38,223 nucleotides of DNA from Gemmatimonadota bacterium (GTDB lineage Bacteria; Gemmatimonadota; Gemmatimonadetes; Longimicrobiales; Gaopeijiaceae), in NCBI GenBank assembly GCA_022823145.1, contig JAJDXS010000017.1, forward strand, positions 1 to 38,223, in the 5' to 3' direction. Below the pieces are notes generated by a model. It searched no databases and was not told the origin of the DNA. It saw only the letters and a list, made by a program, of their open reading frames with translations. Both the position numbers and the translations under genes were made by a program. Position 1 is the stretch's first letter. Every line of letters starts with the position of its first letter. This document shows, piece by piece, positions 23,454 to 32,020 of the stretch.

Positions 23454-25652
23454 GTGAAGACCGAGTTCGTGATGGCCATGGTGGCCGCCGCCACCGTCGT
23501 GCTGCTCATGCCCGTGCGCCTGCTGGATGCGCAGGTGGCCGCGACGGTGCAGGTCACGGTGCGCACGACCGGGGCCGCAGCGGCCACCGCCACCACCCCC
23601 GTCGCGGCGGCCACCGTGACCGTGCGGGGCGAGGGCGTCACCGCTCTGACCGACGCGCGCGGCATGGCCGTCCTGCGCGGCCTCGCCCCGGGACGGCACG
23701 CGCTCGTGATCTCGGCGCTGGGCTTCGCGGAAGCCACGATCGGGGTCGAGGCCGCGAACGGGCGCGTCACGCGTGCGAGCGTTGTGCTCGATCCGGCGCC
23801 CGTGACGATCGCGGGGCTGGATGTGCGGGTCGCGTCCCGTGAGGGGGGAGCGCGCGCCACCGTGGTCGAAACGGCGAGCCTGCCTCCCGGCGTCGCCGAC
23901 CTTCCCGCCGCGCTCGACCGGATCCCCGGGGCGACGGTCGTGCGGCAGGGAGGTCCCGGCACGCCCGCGGTGGTACAGCTGCGCGGCTCGGGCGGCGATC
24001 AGGTGCTGGTGCTGCTCGACGGCACGGCGATCAACTCGCCCCTGACCGGGGTCGCCGACCTGAGCACGGTGGATCTCGCGTCCGTCGCGCGCATCGTGGT
24101 GATCCTAGGCACGCAGTCGGCGCGCTACGGCCCACGCGCACTCGGCGGCGTGGTGCTGCTGGAGAGCCGGGACGTGCACGGGGCGAGCGGAGCCGTCACC
24201 GCTGGGGCCGGCTCCTGGTCCTCCGTTGAGACGGCGGTCAACGGGTCGCGGGGGCTCGGCCCGTGGTCGATCTCCGGCGGTGCCCGCTGGCGGCGGTCCG
24301 ACGGCGCCTTCACCTACGACGTCCCCAACTTCCGGGGCGGCGGCGAGGCGCCCCGCGAGAACGCGGCCTTCACGCAAGCCGGCGGCGACGTGCGCATTGC
24401 GGGACGGGGCGGGGCGAACCCGTCGCTTCGCGCCCACCTCAGCGAGGTGGAACGAGGCAGTCCCGGCGGGATCGGCCAGCCGTCGCTGAGCGGACACCAG
24501 CACCACCGGCGCTGGGGCTTGAGCGCCCAGGTCGGGTCATCCGAGCAGGCCGGGCCGGAGTCTTCCCGCATCGGCGGCTCGGCACGCGCCGACCTGCAGT
24601 GGCAGCGCGCCGAGTACGGCGACCCCTCTCCACCCTTCGGCCGGGCCTACGAGACCCTTACCCGGGTCCGCCGGTCCGAACTCGCGCTGGAAGGCTGGTG
24701 GCGCCCCGGGCGCCGCGGCGCCGCGTTGCGGGCCGGTCTCCACGCAGCCCGGCTCGACGTCGACTCCAACGTCCTGGCCACACGCGCCCTCGACCTCGAC
24801 GAACTCGGAGTCTGGGCGGGCGCCGGGCACGACCGCGAGCTGGGGCACGGCGTCCACCTGGGTCTCGGCGCGGCCGTGCGCGCCGACCGCCACGACCTCG
24901 TGGACGGCGTGACCGCCTCGCCCGCGGTCGACGCCACCCTGACCCGGGCCGGCCTATCCCTCGACCTCGCGTGGGGCCGCGGCTTCTCGCCTCCCGGACT
25001 CGGCGACCTCTTCTTCCAGGAAGGAGTGCTCGTCGAGCCCAACCCCGACCTGAGGCCCGAGCGCATTGGCGGCGAACTCACCGCGACCCTCGCGCAGCGA
25101 TGGACGCTCGGCCCCGCCACCGGCGAGGTGCGCGCGACCGCCTACCGTGCCGACATCGACGACATGATCCTGTGGTTCCCGGACCACCGATTCGTCTGGA
25201 GCCCGGACAACTACGACGTCGCGCGCCGCGGCATCGAGGTCGGCGCCACGGCCGACCTGGACGCTTTCGGGCGCACTCACGCCGTCAGCGCCAACGCCGC
25301 CTGGTCCGAGGTCGAGTACACGGGCGCCGTGCTCGACGGGCAGGTCGCCTATCGCCCCCGCTTCACCGCGGATCTGTCGCTCGGCATCGGGCTGCCTGCC
25401 GGGATCACGCTCAACCCCTTGGCCACGCACGTCGGGGAGCGGCGCACCGTGCCCGGATCCCCGCTGAACGCGCTCGCGGCCTACACGCTCCTCGACGCCG
25501 CAATCGGCATTCCTCTCACGCTCGGCAGCCGCACCGGGCGGCTGGACTTCACCGTCGCCAACCTGCTCGACGAACGCGCCGCGCTGCTCGCCGACTATCC
25601 CCTGCCGAGCCGCGGCTGGTCGACACGCATCCGGATCGAAGCCGGGCGATGA
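23454..25652 (+). CDS. btuB: BtuB-like TonB-dependent cobalamin receptor
   Basis: This 732-aa protein has a signal peptide (1-27, ending RLLDAQ) and a carboxypeptidase-regulatory-like domain (about 30-115, VTVRGEGVTALTDARG). The plug spans about 125-230 (PPGVADLPAALDRIPG; VQLRGSGGDQVLVLLDGTAIN; ARIVVILGTQSARYGPRALGGVVLLES). The barrel closes with FTVANLLDERA then YPLPSRGWSTRIRIE, like the end of BtuB. E. coli BtuB is about 614 residues; the extra N-terminal domain explains most of the difference. The GTG at 23454 was chosen because it begins the signal peptide after the riboswitch; an ATG at 23472 is possible. The cobalamin assignment rests on the riboswitch and the nearby btuCD-like genes. 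It is followed 66 bp later by a beta-propeller lipoprotein. Confidence 0.9.
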   Translation: MKTEFVMAMVAAATVVLLMPVRLLDAQVAATVQVTVRTTGAAAATATTPVAAATVTVRGEGVTALTDARGMAVLRGLAPGRHALVISALGFAEATIGVEAANGRVTRASVVLDPAPVTIAGLDVRVASREGGARATVVETASLPPGVADLPAALDRIPGATVVRQGGPGTPAVVQLRGSGGDQVLVLLDGTAINSPLTGVADLSTVDLASVARIVVILGTQSARYGPRALGGVVLLESRDVHGASGAVTAGAGSWSSVETAVNGSRGLGPWSISGGARWRRSDGAFTYDVPNFRGGGEAPRENAAFTQAGGDVRIAGRGGANPSLRAHLSEVERGSPGGIGQPSLSGHQHHRRWGLSAQVGSSEQAGPESSRIGGSARADLQWQRAEYGDPSPPFGRAYETLTRVRRSELALEGWWRPGRRGAALRAGLHAARLDVDSNVLATRALDLDELGVWAGAGHDRELGHGVHLGLGAAVRADRHDLVDGVTASPAVDATLTRAGLSLDLAWGRGFSPPGLGDLFFQEGVLVEPNPDLRPERIGGELTATLAQRWTLGPATGEVRATAYRADIDDMILWFPDHRFVWSPDNYDVARRGIEVGATADLDAFGRTHAVSANAAWSEVEYTGAVLDGQVAYRPRFTADLSLGIGLPAGITLNPLATHVGERRTVPGSPLNALAAYTLLDAAIGIPLTLGSRTGRLDFTVANLLDERAALLADYPLPSRGWSTRIRIEAGR

Positions 25653-25685
25653 GCGCGACTCTTTCCCCAGCGCCGCGCCCAACAC

Positions 25686-25706
25686 TTAACCATTCTGTTA
25701 ACCATT
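25686..25706 (+). repeat. Two copies of TTAACCATT before the lipoprotein gene
   Basis: TTAACCATT occurs at 25686-25694 and 25698-25706, 12 bp apart start to start, in an unusually AT-rich spot of the 66-bp gap between the receptor and the lipoprotein gene. It could be a protein-binding site or chance. Confidence 0.3.
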
Positions 25707-25718
25707 GAACGAGCTCTC

Positions 25719-27092
25719 ATGACCAACACCGCCCTCCGCCCCACCACTCTCTTCACCCTCATCGCACTCACCGCCTGCGGTGACGAAGCGCCCACCGAGC
25801 CGGTCGGACCCGCCGCCCCCACCGCCGTCATCACCTCGCCCGCCTCCGGGCTCGCCGTCCACCAAGGGACGCCCATTCGCCTCGCCGGCTCCGCCACCGA
25901 TCCGCAGGACGGCTCGCTCGCGGAAGCTGCGCTGGCCTGGTCCAGTTCGATCGACGGGGCGCTCGGAACCGGGTCGTCGCTTGAGGTCGCGTCGCCGTCG
26001 GTCGGGGTCCACACGATCACGCTGACCGCCATGGATTCGGACGGGAACACGGGCGCTGCGTCGATCTCCGTGCTCGTCGAGGAGCTTGACTTTCTCGATG
26101 GCACGGTCGGCAACGCGGAGGTCGGAATCGTGGTCAACTCGCTCGGCAACACGATCCGCCTCTTCCAGCTCGGCGATCCGGACGAGCGGCGCGACATCGC
26201 CCTGGGCGCGTCCAGCGCGGTCACGCCCACCGGGTTCGCGGTGCGCGGTGAGACCGCCGTGGTGCCCCTCGGAAACGCCGCGTCGGTGGCTGTGATCGAC
26301 CTTCGCACCCGGCGGATCGGCGGGTTCTTCCTCTTCGAGTCGGGCAACGCGACGGGTTCGGCGTTCGTCGACGACCGGACGGTCGTGGCGGCCAACCAGG
26401 AGACGGACCAGGTGGGCAGATTCATGCTCGAACAGGCCGGCAACGCGATCGGCAACCCGGTCTCCGTGGCCCCGTTCCCTACGGCGATCGTGCCGTGGGC
26501 CGACTCGCTGGCCTTCGTCATTTCCGCGAACCTGGACGACAGCTACGCGCCCGCCGGCGACGGGATCGTGACCGCGATCGATCCCCGCACCATGACCGTC
26601 ACCGCCGAAATCGAGACCGGCGGCACCAATTCGCAGTTCGGAGCCATTGGGCCCGACGGCATGCTGTATGTGATGAACACCGGCGACTACGTCACGCCGT
26701 CGACCCTGGCGATCATTGATCCCGGTTCGCTTGCGCGGGTCGAGGTAGCCGGAGGATTCCCCGCGGGTTCCGGGCACGTGCATGTCTCGCAGGGAGGCAC
26801 GCTCTACGCGTCGGCGTTCTTCACGGGGACAGTGGCGTGGAATACGGCGACGAAGGCGTTCGTCCGGGACGGATCCGATCCGATCTGCGCGCCCCTGGCG
26901 GGCGGCGGCTGCCGGGGGGCCTTCGCCGTGCACACGGCGGCGGACGGGGCACTGTATCAGACGTTCTTCGGCAGTCCCTCGATGGACCTGCCGGCGCAGA
27001 TCTTCCGCTACGCACCCGAGACGTTTGCGCTGACCGACAGCATCGACTCGGGGTCGGGGCCGGTGGGGCTGGAGATTCGGAGCTTCCGGTAG
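25719..27092 (+). CDS. Surface-type beta-propeller lipoprotein, candidate BtuG-like cobalamin binder
   Basis: This 457-aa protein starts with a lipoprotein signal (LIALTAC, Cys20). An Ig/PKD-like domain spans about 33-118 (TAVITSPASGLAVHQGTPIRL; ISVLVEEL), and a YVTN-like beta-propeller spans about 125-457 (NSLGNTIRLFQLG; ASVAVIDLRTRRIG; ETDQVGRFML; AIDPRTMTVTAEIETGG; LAIIDPGSLARVEVAGG; GTLYASAFFTGTVAWNTAT). The gene follows the riboswitch-controlled receptor on the same strand and so is probably in its operon. In Bacteroides, BtuG is a beta-propeller surface lipoprotein that captures B12 and hands it to BtuB. Architecture and position are the same here, but homology to BtuG was not tested; the role is an inference. 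No lipoprotein export signal for the surface is known in this lineage. Confidence 0.8.
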   Translation: MTNTALRPTTLFTLIALTACGDEAPTEPVGPAAPTAVITSPASGLAVHQGTPIRLAGSATDPQDGSLAEAALAWSSSIDGALGTGSSLEVASPSVGVHTITLTAMDSDGNTGAASISVLVEELDFLDGTVGNAEVGIVVNSLGNTIRLFQLGDPDERRDIALGASSAVTPTGFAVRGETAVVPLGNAASVAVIDLRTRRIGGFFLFESGNATGSAFVDDRTVVAANQETDQVGRFMLEQAGNAIGNPVSVAPFPTAIVPWADSLAFVISANLDDSYAPAGDGIVTAIDPRTMTVTAEIETGGTNSQFGAIGPDGMLYVMNTGDYVTPSTLAIIDPGSLARVEVAGGFPAGSGHVHVSQGGTLYASAFFTGTVAWNTATKAFVRDGSDPICAPLAGGGCRGAFAVHTAADGALYQTFFGSPSMDLPAQIFRYAPETFALTDSIDSGSGPVGLEIRSFR

Positions 27093-27190
27093 CGGCGCCG
27101 CCTCAGCCTGTCCGTGACGGGGCCGCCGCGCGACGTCGAGGATCCGGTCGACCGCCACTCAGGAATGCGGCCGACCTGCTCACGAATGAC

Positions 27191-28378
27191 TCAGCGCACC
27201 ACCGCCGTCATCTGGATCTCGACCCCGAGCCGACCCACCAGGGGCAGCCCCGCAACCGTCGGCATCGGCGCGCCCTCGGGCATCACCTCAGCGATCACCC
27301 CCAACACGGCTTCCGCATCGCGCACGTCGGTGAGGTAGACCCACACGTCCTCGACGTCCCCGAACCCCAACCCCGCCGCCTCGAGCGTGCCGCCCAGGCT
27401 GGCCAGCGTGGCGCGCGCCTCGCCCTCCGCGCCATCGCCACGCGCCAGCATCCCGGACAGCCAGACCCGCTCGCCCGTGGCGATCGCCGGCGACAGCGGC
27501 GAACGCCCCAGCCGCTGGCCCTCGCGCAGCACGACTCGCCGCTCGTCCGACTCCTCGGCCACGCACTGGATCTCGACCAGGAAAGCCGGGTTCATGAGTC
27601 CGCCGCGCACCGCCGCACGCGCGGGCGGATCCTCGGCCGTGACGAACTCGCGGTAGGCCGCGTTCATGTCGCCCCAGAGCCGCACGTCGTCCAGGAAGAC
27701 CTTGCACGCGACCAGGTCGCCGTAGCCCATGCCGGCCGCTTCCAGCACCATCCCGATGTTGCCGAAGACGCGCCGCGTCTGGGTCTGCACGTCGCCTCCC
27801 ACCGGCTGGTAGGTCTCGGGATCGCGGCTGGTCGCCCCGGCGATGAAGAGCACGTCGCCTGTGCGGATGCCCCACGAATACGGCAGCGCCGGCGACTGCA
27901 GGCCCGATGGCACGATCACCTCGGTCTCGTCCGGGGTGGCGACGGCCGACATCTGCACGAGGGCGTCTCTGTCGGGCAGGTCGGCCTCGACCGTGGCGCG
28001 CGTCGGGGGGTCGGTGGCGAAGTACCCCCGGTAGACCCCGTTCATCGCCTGGAAGTGGCGGGTGTCACGGAGGAACACATTCATGGCGACGACATCCTCG
28101 TAGCCGAGGCCGCGGGCCCGCAGCTGCTCGCCGAGGGCATCCAGCGTCGCGGCGGTCTGCTCCTCGACGGTGGATAGCGAGGCGCCATCGCGCGAGGTGC
28201 CGGTAATGTTGGAGAGGAAGACGAGCTCGGGGGTCTGCGCGGCGGCGGGAGCCGGGAAGAGGAGGGGCCCCGCGAGGGCGATGAAGGCCGCGAGGAAGAC
28301 AGCGGACGCGGGGGTGGCCGGGGGCGTGAAGGGGATCAGAGCGGCGAGGCGCGCGTCGGCCCCGGGCAGAGTTCTCAT
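27191..28378 (-). CDS. Exported protein with three tandem RidA-like domains
   Basis: This 395-aa protein has a signal peptide after a long N-region (hydrophobic about 25-46, ending PAAAQT). Three RidA/YjgF-fold units follow. Domain 1 (about 52-152) has ATLDALGEQLRARGLGYEDVV and RATVEADLP. Domain 2 (about 160-283) has YSWGIRTGDVLFIAGATSRD, GMVLEAAGMGYGDLVACKVFL and PARAAVRGGL...LVEIQCVA. Domain 3 (about 290-395) has GERVWLSGML, GTLEAAGLGFGDVEDVWVYL and LGVEIQMTAV. RidA deaminates reactive enamines in the cytoplasm through a conserved Arg. Domains 1 and 2 keep an Arg at the corresponding place and domain 3 lacks it. Three domains in one exported chain could fold like the usual RidA trimer. Function outside the cytoplasm is unknown. 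Confidence 0.85.
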   Translation of the reverse strand: MRTLPGADARLAALIPFTPPATPASAVFLAAFIALAGPLLFPAPAAAQTPELVFLSNITGTSRDGASLSTVEEQTAATLDALGEQLRARGLGYEDVVAMNVFLRDTRHFQAMNGVYRGYFATDPPTRATVEADLPDRDALVQMSAVATPDETEVIVPSGLQSPALPYSWGIRTGDVLFIAGATSRDPETYQPVGGDVQTQTRRVFGNIGMVLEAAGMGYGDLVACKVFLDDVRLWGDMNAAYREFVTAEDPPARAAVRGGLMNPAFLVEIQCVAEESDERRVVLREGQRLGRSPLSPAIATGERVWLSGMLARGDGAEGEARATLASLGGTLEAAGLGFGDVEDVWVYLTDVRDAEAVLGVIAEVMPEGAPMPTVAGLPLVGRLGVEIQMTAVVR

Positions 28379-28573
28379 TCTGGGTGATCTCGGTGGAAGG
28401 TGGCGAAGGAGGATGACCGACCTCTACACTGCGCGCTCTCGGGAGCGCAGGCAACAAGGCATGCGGCTCAAGGGAGCGAGTGTGACGCGAACTGTCTTGT
28501 CCTGTCTTTTGTCGCCCCCGTGCACTATTCTGTACTGCCACGACCCCATTTGGGAGGTCAAGACCATCCCCTC

Positions 28574-31500
28574 ATGAGACGGATCGCCGCCTTCGTTCGC
28601 CAAAGAGGCCGTCCGGGCGCCCCGGCTGCGCTGCCGCTGGGCCTCTGCCTGCTGATCCTGCCCACCGTCGCCGGCGCACAGGACACCGAGGAACACGAGC
28701 GCATCCTCGCCCGCCTGGAGTATGAGCGTATTCGTACCTACTCCGGACGCGGAGTCGACGTCTCGTCGCGCATGAGGCTCGCGCGGGAGCAGGCGATTGC
28801 CCTGCGGCGCATCGCGGCCAGGGGGGCGGCTTCGACCCCGTGGCGGGCGCTGGGTCCGACGCAAATCGACGACCCGTGGGTTGGCCCGGTGGCGGGGCGC
28901 GTATCGACGATCGCCGTCCATCCGCACGATCCCGCGGTCCTCTACATCGGAGGAGCCCAGGGAGGTGTGTGGAGGACCGAAAACCGGGGAGCCTCCTGGA
29001 CTCCTCTGTCCGACCACGAATGCTCGCTCGCCATGGGGTCGATCGCCATCGACCCGGTCAACCCGGACATCATCTATGCCGGTACCGGCGAGCAGCACTT
29101 CTCGGGAGACAGCTACTACGGGTGCGGTGTCCTGCGGTCGCTGGACGGCGGCTCATCGTGGGAGTGGGACCGGCAGCTTGCGGGCGTCTTCCTCCGCAGC
29201 GGGAGCGAAGGCGCCAGGATTTCGCGCGTCCTCGTCGACCCCCTGACTGCCGGATCCTCGATGTCGACCACGGTCCTGGCGGCGGCGGATTTCGGACTCT
29301 TTCGATCGACGGACAGCGGTCGAAACTGGCGCTCAGTGCTCGACGGGCGCGTGACGGACCTGGTCATGAACCGGACTGATCCGTCCATCCTGTACGCGGC
29401 CGTGATGGCGCAGGGAGTGTACAAGTCGACGGACAGCGGCCGCAGCTGGACCTACGCCTCCAGTGGAATGCGCGACACGCATATCGGCCGAATCAACCTG
29501 GCCATTTCCCCTTCGATGCCGGACATCGTGTACGCGGCAATCGATCACGACAGTGAGGAGACCGGGCAGATCTCCGGGCCGCTGGTCTACCGCACCGAAA
29601 ACGGTGCCGCCACTTGGCGAGAGGTCGGGGCGGAGGGAGCCGATTGCACAACGATCTGCTGGTATGCCATGACGCTGGCGGTACATCCGCTGAATCCCGA
29701 GCGCGTCCACCTCGGAGCTGGTGTCCACATGTACATCTCGACGGATGGCGGAGAAACGTTCGACCTGGCCCACCCGGACAACGTGCACGTCGACCAGCAC
29801 TACCTCGTCTTCGACACGCTCAGCGGGCCCGACGCCCTCTACCTGGCCAACGACGGAGGCGTCTACCGCTCCACGGACGCGGGTGCAAGCTGGACATCAC
29901 TGGCTACCGATCTGGCGATCGCGCAGTTCTATCCGGGAGTCACCCTGCATCCGGCCGACCCTGTCGAGGCTCTGGGCGGAACCCAGGATCTGGGCACCCT
30001 CCGAGCGGTTGCGGCGCCCCCCTGGCCCAAGATCCTGGGCGGGGACGGCGGATTCACGGCGTTCGATGCCGAGGATCCAGATGTCTGGTACGGCGAGGCA
30101 CAGTGGCCACACGGCCCGCAACGCAACGGGCGGGCGGCGACCTCGGGCATCGACCTGAGCGAGGACGCGCAGTTCCTCCCGCCGCTCGTGATGGATCCGG
30201 TAGACTCGAAGCGGCTGTATTTCGGCACCCAGAGCATCTACCGGACGGAGAACTCGGCCGACAAGTGGGTGCGGATCTACAACACCCCAGGGCGAGCCAG
30301 GGTCATTGCCATCGCCCCGGCACCCTCCGACGAGAACACGGTGTACGCCTCGATCCTGCGTGCCTGGGACATCTACGGGGTCGCGTTCACCCACGACGGG
30401 GGCGTGACCTGGGAAGAATCGGAGTTGGGGCTGAGCGATCCCCGGTACATCGGGGACCTGGCCGTGCATCCCGACGATCCGGATCAGGCATATGCCGTGG
30501 TCGGCGGATTCAGGACCGGACACGTCTTCCAGACCACCGACGGCGGCCGCACCTGGCGTGACCGCACCGGCAACCTGCCGGACCATCCCGTCAACGCCGT
30601 TCTCTATGATCCCGAAAACCCCGAGGGGATCTATATCGGAACCGACGTGGGCGCCTTCCACTCGCCCCACGGAGGCGAGAGTTGGGATATGCTCGGCGAC
30701 GGACTCCCCACCGTCGCGGTCTTCGACCTGGCGGCGCGCGCGGGTACGGGCAGACTCGTGGCCGCCACGCACGGACGCGGCATGTTCGAAATCCCGATCG
30801 AGGTCCCGCTCACTGCACGGGTACGGCCGGAAGCGGTGCACGACACGGTCCTGGTGGGTGTGGACGAGCAGGTGAACGGCCGCGTGATCGTGGCGCCGCA
30901 CGGAAGGGACGACTACATGGCCGGCTGGACGGCGGCTCCGTCGGCCACCGCTCCCTGGCTGACGCTCACCGGAGGGACGGGGCATGGGCGCGGACGCTTC
31001 ACCTACGGCATCGCGGCATCCGAACTCCCACCGGGCGACCACGAGGCTGTCGTGCAAGTCCTGGTGTCCGGGGTGTCGGACGCACTCGACATTCCGGTGC
31101 ATGTGCACGCGGCCGCGCCGAGGGGCCACATGACGCTCTCCCGCAGCGAAAGCCGAAAGGCGGTTCTCGTCTACGACACGGCTCCCTTTGAGGACTCGGT
31201 GGCGGTCAGCTTCGAGGGTGAGCAGGCGGCTACCGTCGAGTGGCGCGCGACGCTGCCGGGCATCAGCCGATGGCTCGATCTGACAAATGACTCCGGCGTA
31301 GGAGACGGATTCGTCACGTGGACCGTGGACCCGGACAGCATCGAGGTGGGGACATACACCGAACGGGTGGCGATCACGGCCAGCCTCGCGACCGGCAGCC
31401 CCGCGGAGCTCGTGTACACACTCGAGGTGGAGCCGCCGCTGAGCGTTCCCGCGTTGCGCGTGGTGGCGTCGGACTACGGTGTTTCCGGCTGGTCGCTCGT

Positions 31501-32020
31501 CTCGACCGACTCCATCTCCGTGGGGTTTGCCGGCTTCGGCGCCGATTCAGCGACCTGGACCGCGGCCAGCGGCTCCGAGTGGCTGACGGTCGAGCGGGGC
31601 AGCGGCGGCCGGGCGGATCCGATCGTGTGGACGCGCACATCGGAATCGCTCGATCCCGGCGTCTACACAGACACGATCACCATCCGGGTCGATGGACACC
31701 CGGACCTCGTCGGACTGGTCGTGGACAGTCTGGCAGTGGTTCCCCCGATGACCGTCGAGGACGTGGCTCACCACCTGCTCGGCCTTGAGGTCCTGGCGCC
31801 CGCTCAGGAGGATTTCCTCGACTGGTTCGGCAACGGCGACGGAGTCTTCAACGCCGGTGACGTGCTCAGGTGGCTGGACCACTGCTCGGCGACCGGGGAC
31901 TCGGGCTGCGAGAAGCCGCCGGGCGAGCCGGCCTCAGGGCAAGAGCCGGTATCGCCCGCACGGCGCGTTCCCGATTCCGAGCCGAGGTCATCCGCACCAG
32001 GGAGGAGCAGACGCGAATGA
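28574..32020 (+). CDS. Exported Asp-box propeller protein with Ig-like repeats and dockerin-like tail
   Basis: This 1148-aa protein has a signal peptide (about 1-35, ending VAGAQD). An Asp-box propeller spans about 85-745 (STDSGRNW, STDSGRSW, STDGGETF, STDAGASW, TTDGGRTW). Three BACON-like beta domains with the Trp-Leu signature follow (PWLTLTGG near 793, RWLDLTND near 897, EWLTVERG near 1001). An EF-hand/dockerin-like motif, DWFGNGDGVFNAGDVLRWLD, lies near 1083, and a Pro/Ser/Arg-rich end follows. The ATG at 28574 starts the signal peptide; the open frame upstream lacks protein character. The stop overlaps the next start by 4 bp (ATGA). It is a relative of the protein at 12909, with different C-terminal modules. 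Surface or secreted; the ligand is unknown and no catalytic site is claimed. Confidence 0.85.
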   Translation: MRRIAAFVRQRGRPGAPAALPLGLCLLILPTVAGAQDTEEHERILARLEYERIRTYSGRGVDVSSRMRLAREQAIALRRIAARGAASTPWRALGPTQIDDPWVGPVAGRVSTIAVHPHDPAVLYIGGAQGGVWRTENRGASWTPLSDHECSLAMGSIAIDPVNPDIIYAGTGEQHFSGDSYYGCGVLRSLDGGSSWEWDRQLAGVFLRSGSEGARISRVLVDPLTAGSSMSTTVLAAADFGLFRSTDSGRNWRSVLDGRVTDLVMNRTDPSILYAAVMAQGVYKSTDSGRSWTYASSGMRDTHIGRINLAISPSMPDIVYAAIDHDSEETGQISGPLVYRTENGAATWREVGAEGADCTTICWYAMTLAVHPLNPERVHLGAGVHMYISTDGGETFDLAHPDNVHVDQHYLVFDTLSGPDALYLANDGGVYRSTDAGASWTSLATDLAIAQFYPGVTLHPADPVEALGGTQDLGTLRAVAAPPWPKILGGDGGFTAFDAEDPDVWYGEAQWPHGPQRNGRAATSGIDLSEDAQFLPPLVMDPVDSKRLYFGTQSIYRTENSADKWVRIYNTPGRARVIAIAPAPSDENTVYASILRAWDIYGVAFTHDGGVTWEESELGLSDPRYIGDLAVHPDDPDQAYAVVGGFRTGHVFQTTDGGRTWRDRTGNLPDHPVNAVLYDPENPEGIYIGTDVGAFHSPHGGESWDMLGDGLPTVAVFDLAARAGTGRLVAATHGRGMFEIPIEVPLTARVRPEAVHDTVLVGVDEQVNGRVIVAPHGRDDYMAGWTAAPSATAPWLTLTGGTGHGRGRFTYGIAASELPPGDHEAVVQVLVSGVSDALDIPVHVHAAAPRGHMTLSRSESRKAVLVYDTAPFEDSVAVSFEGEQAATVEWRATLPGISRWLDLTNDSGVGDGFVTWTVDPDSIEVGTYTERVAITASLATGSPAELVYTLEVEPPLSVPALRVVASDYGVSGWSLVSTDSISVGFAGFGADSATWTAASGSEWLTVERGSGGRADPIVWTRTSESLDPGVYTDTITIRVDGHPDLVGLVVDSLAVVPPMTVEDVAHHLLGLEVLAPAQEDFLDWFGNGDGVFNAGDVLRWLDHCSATGDSGCEKPPGEPASGQEPVSPARRVPDSEPRSSAPGRSRRE

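Noticed and set aside
24263..25708. 481-codon frame overlapping the receptor on the same strand
   Set aside because: Arg/Pro-rich frame-shifted reading of the btuB-like gene.
28400..28573. N-terminal extension of the propeller giant by 58 codons
   Set aside because: A signal peptide begins at 28574; the extension would bury it.
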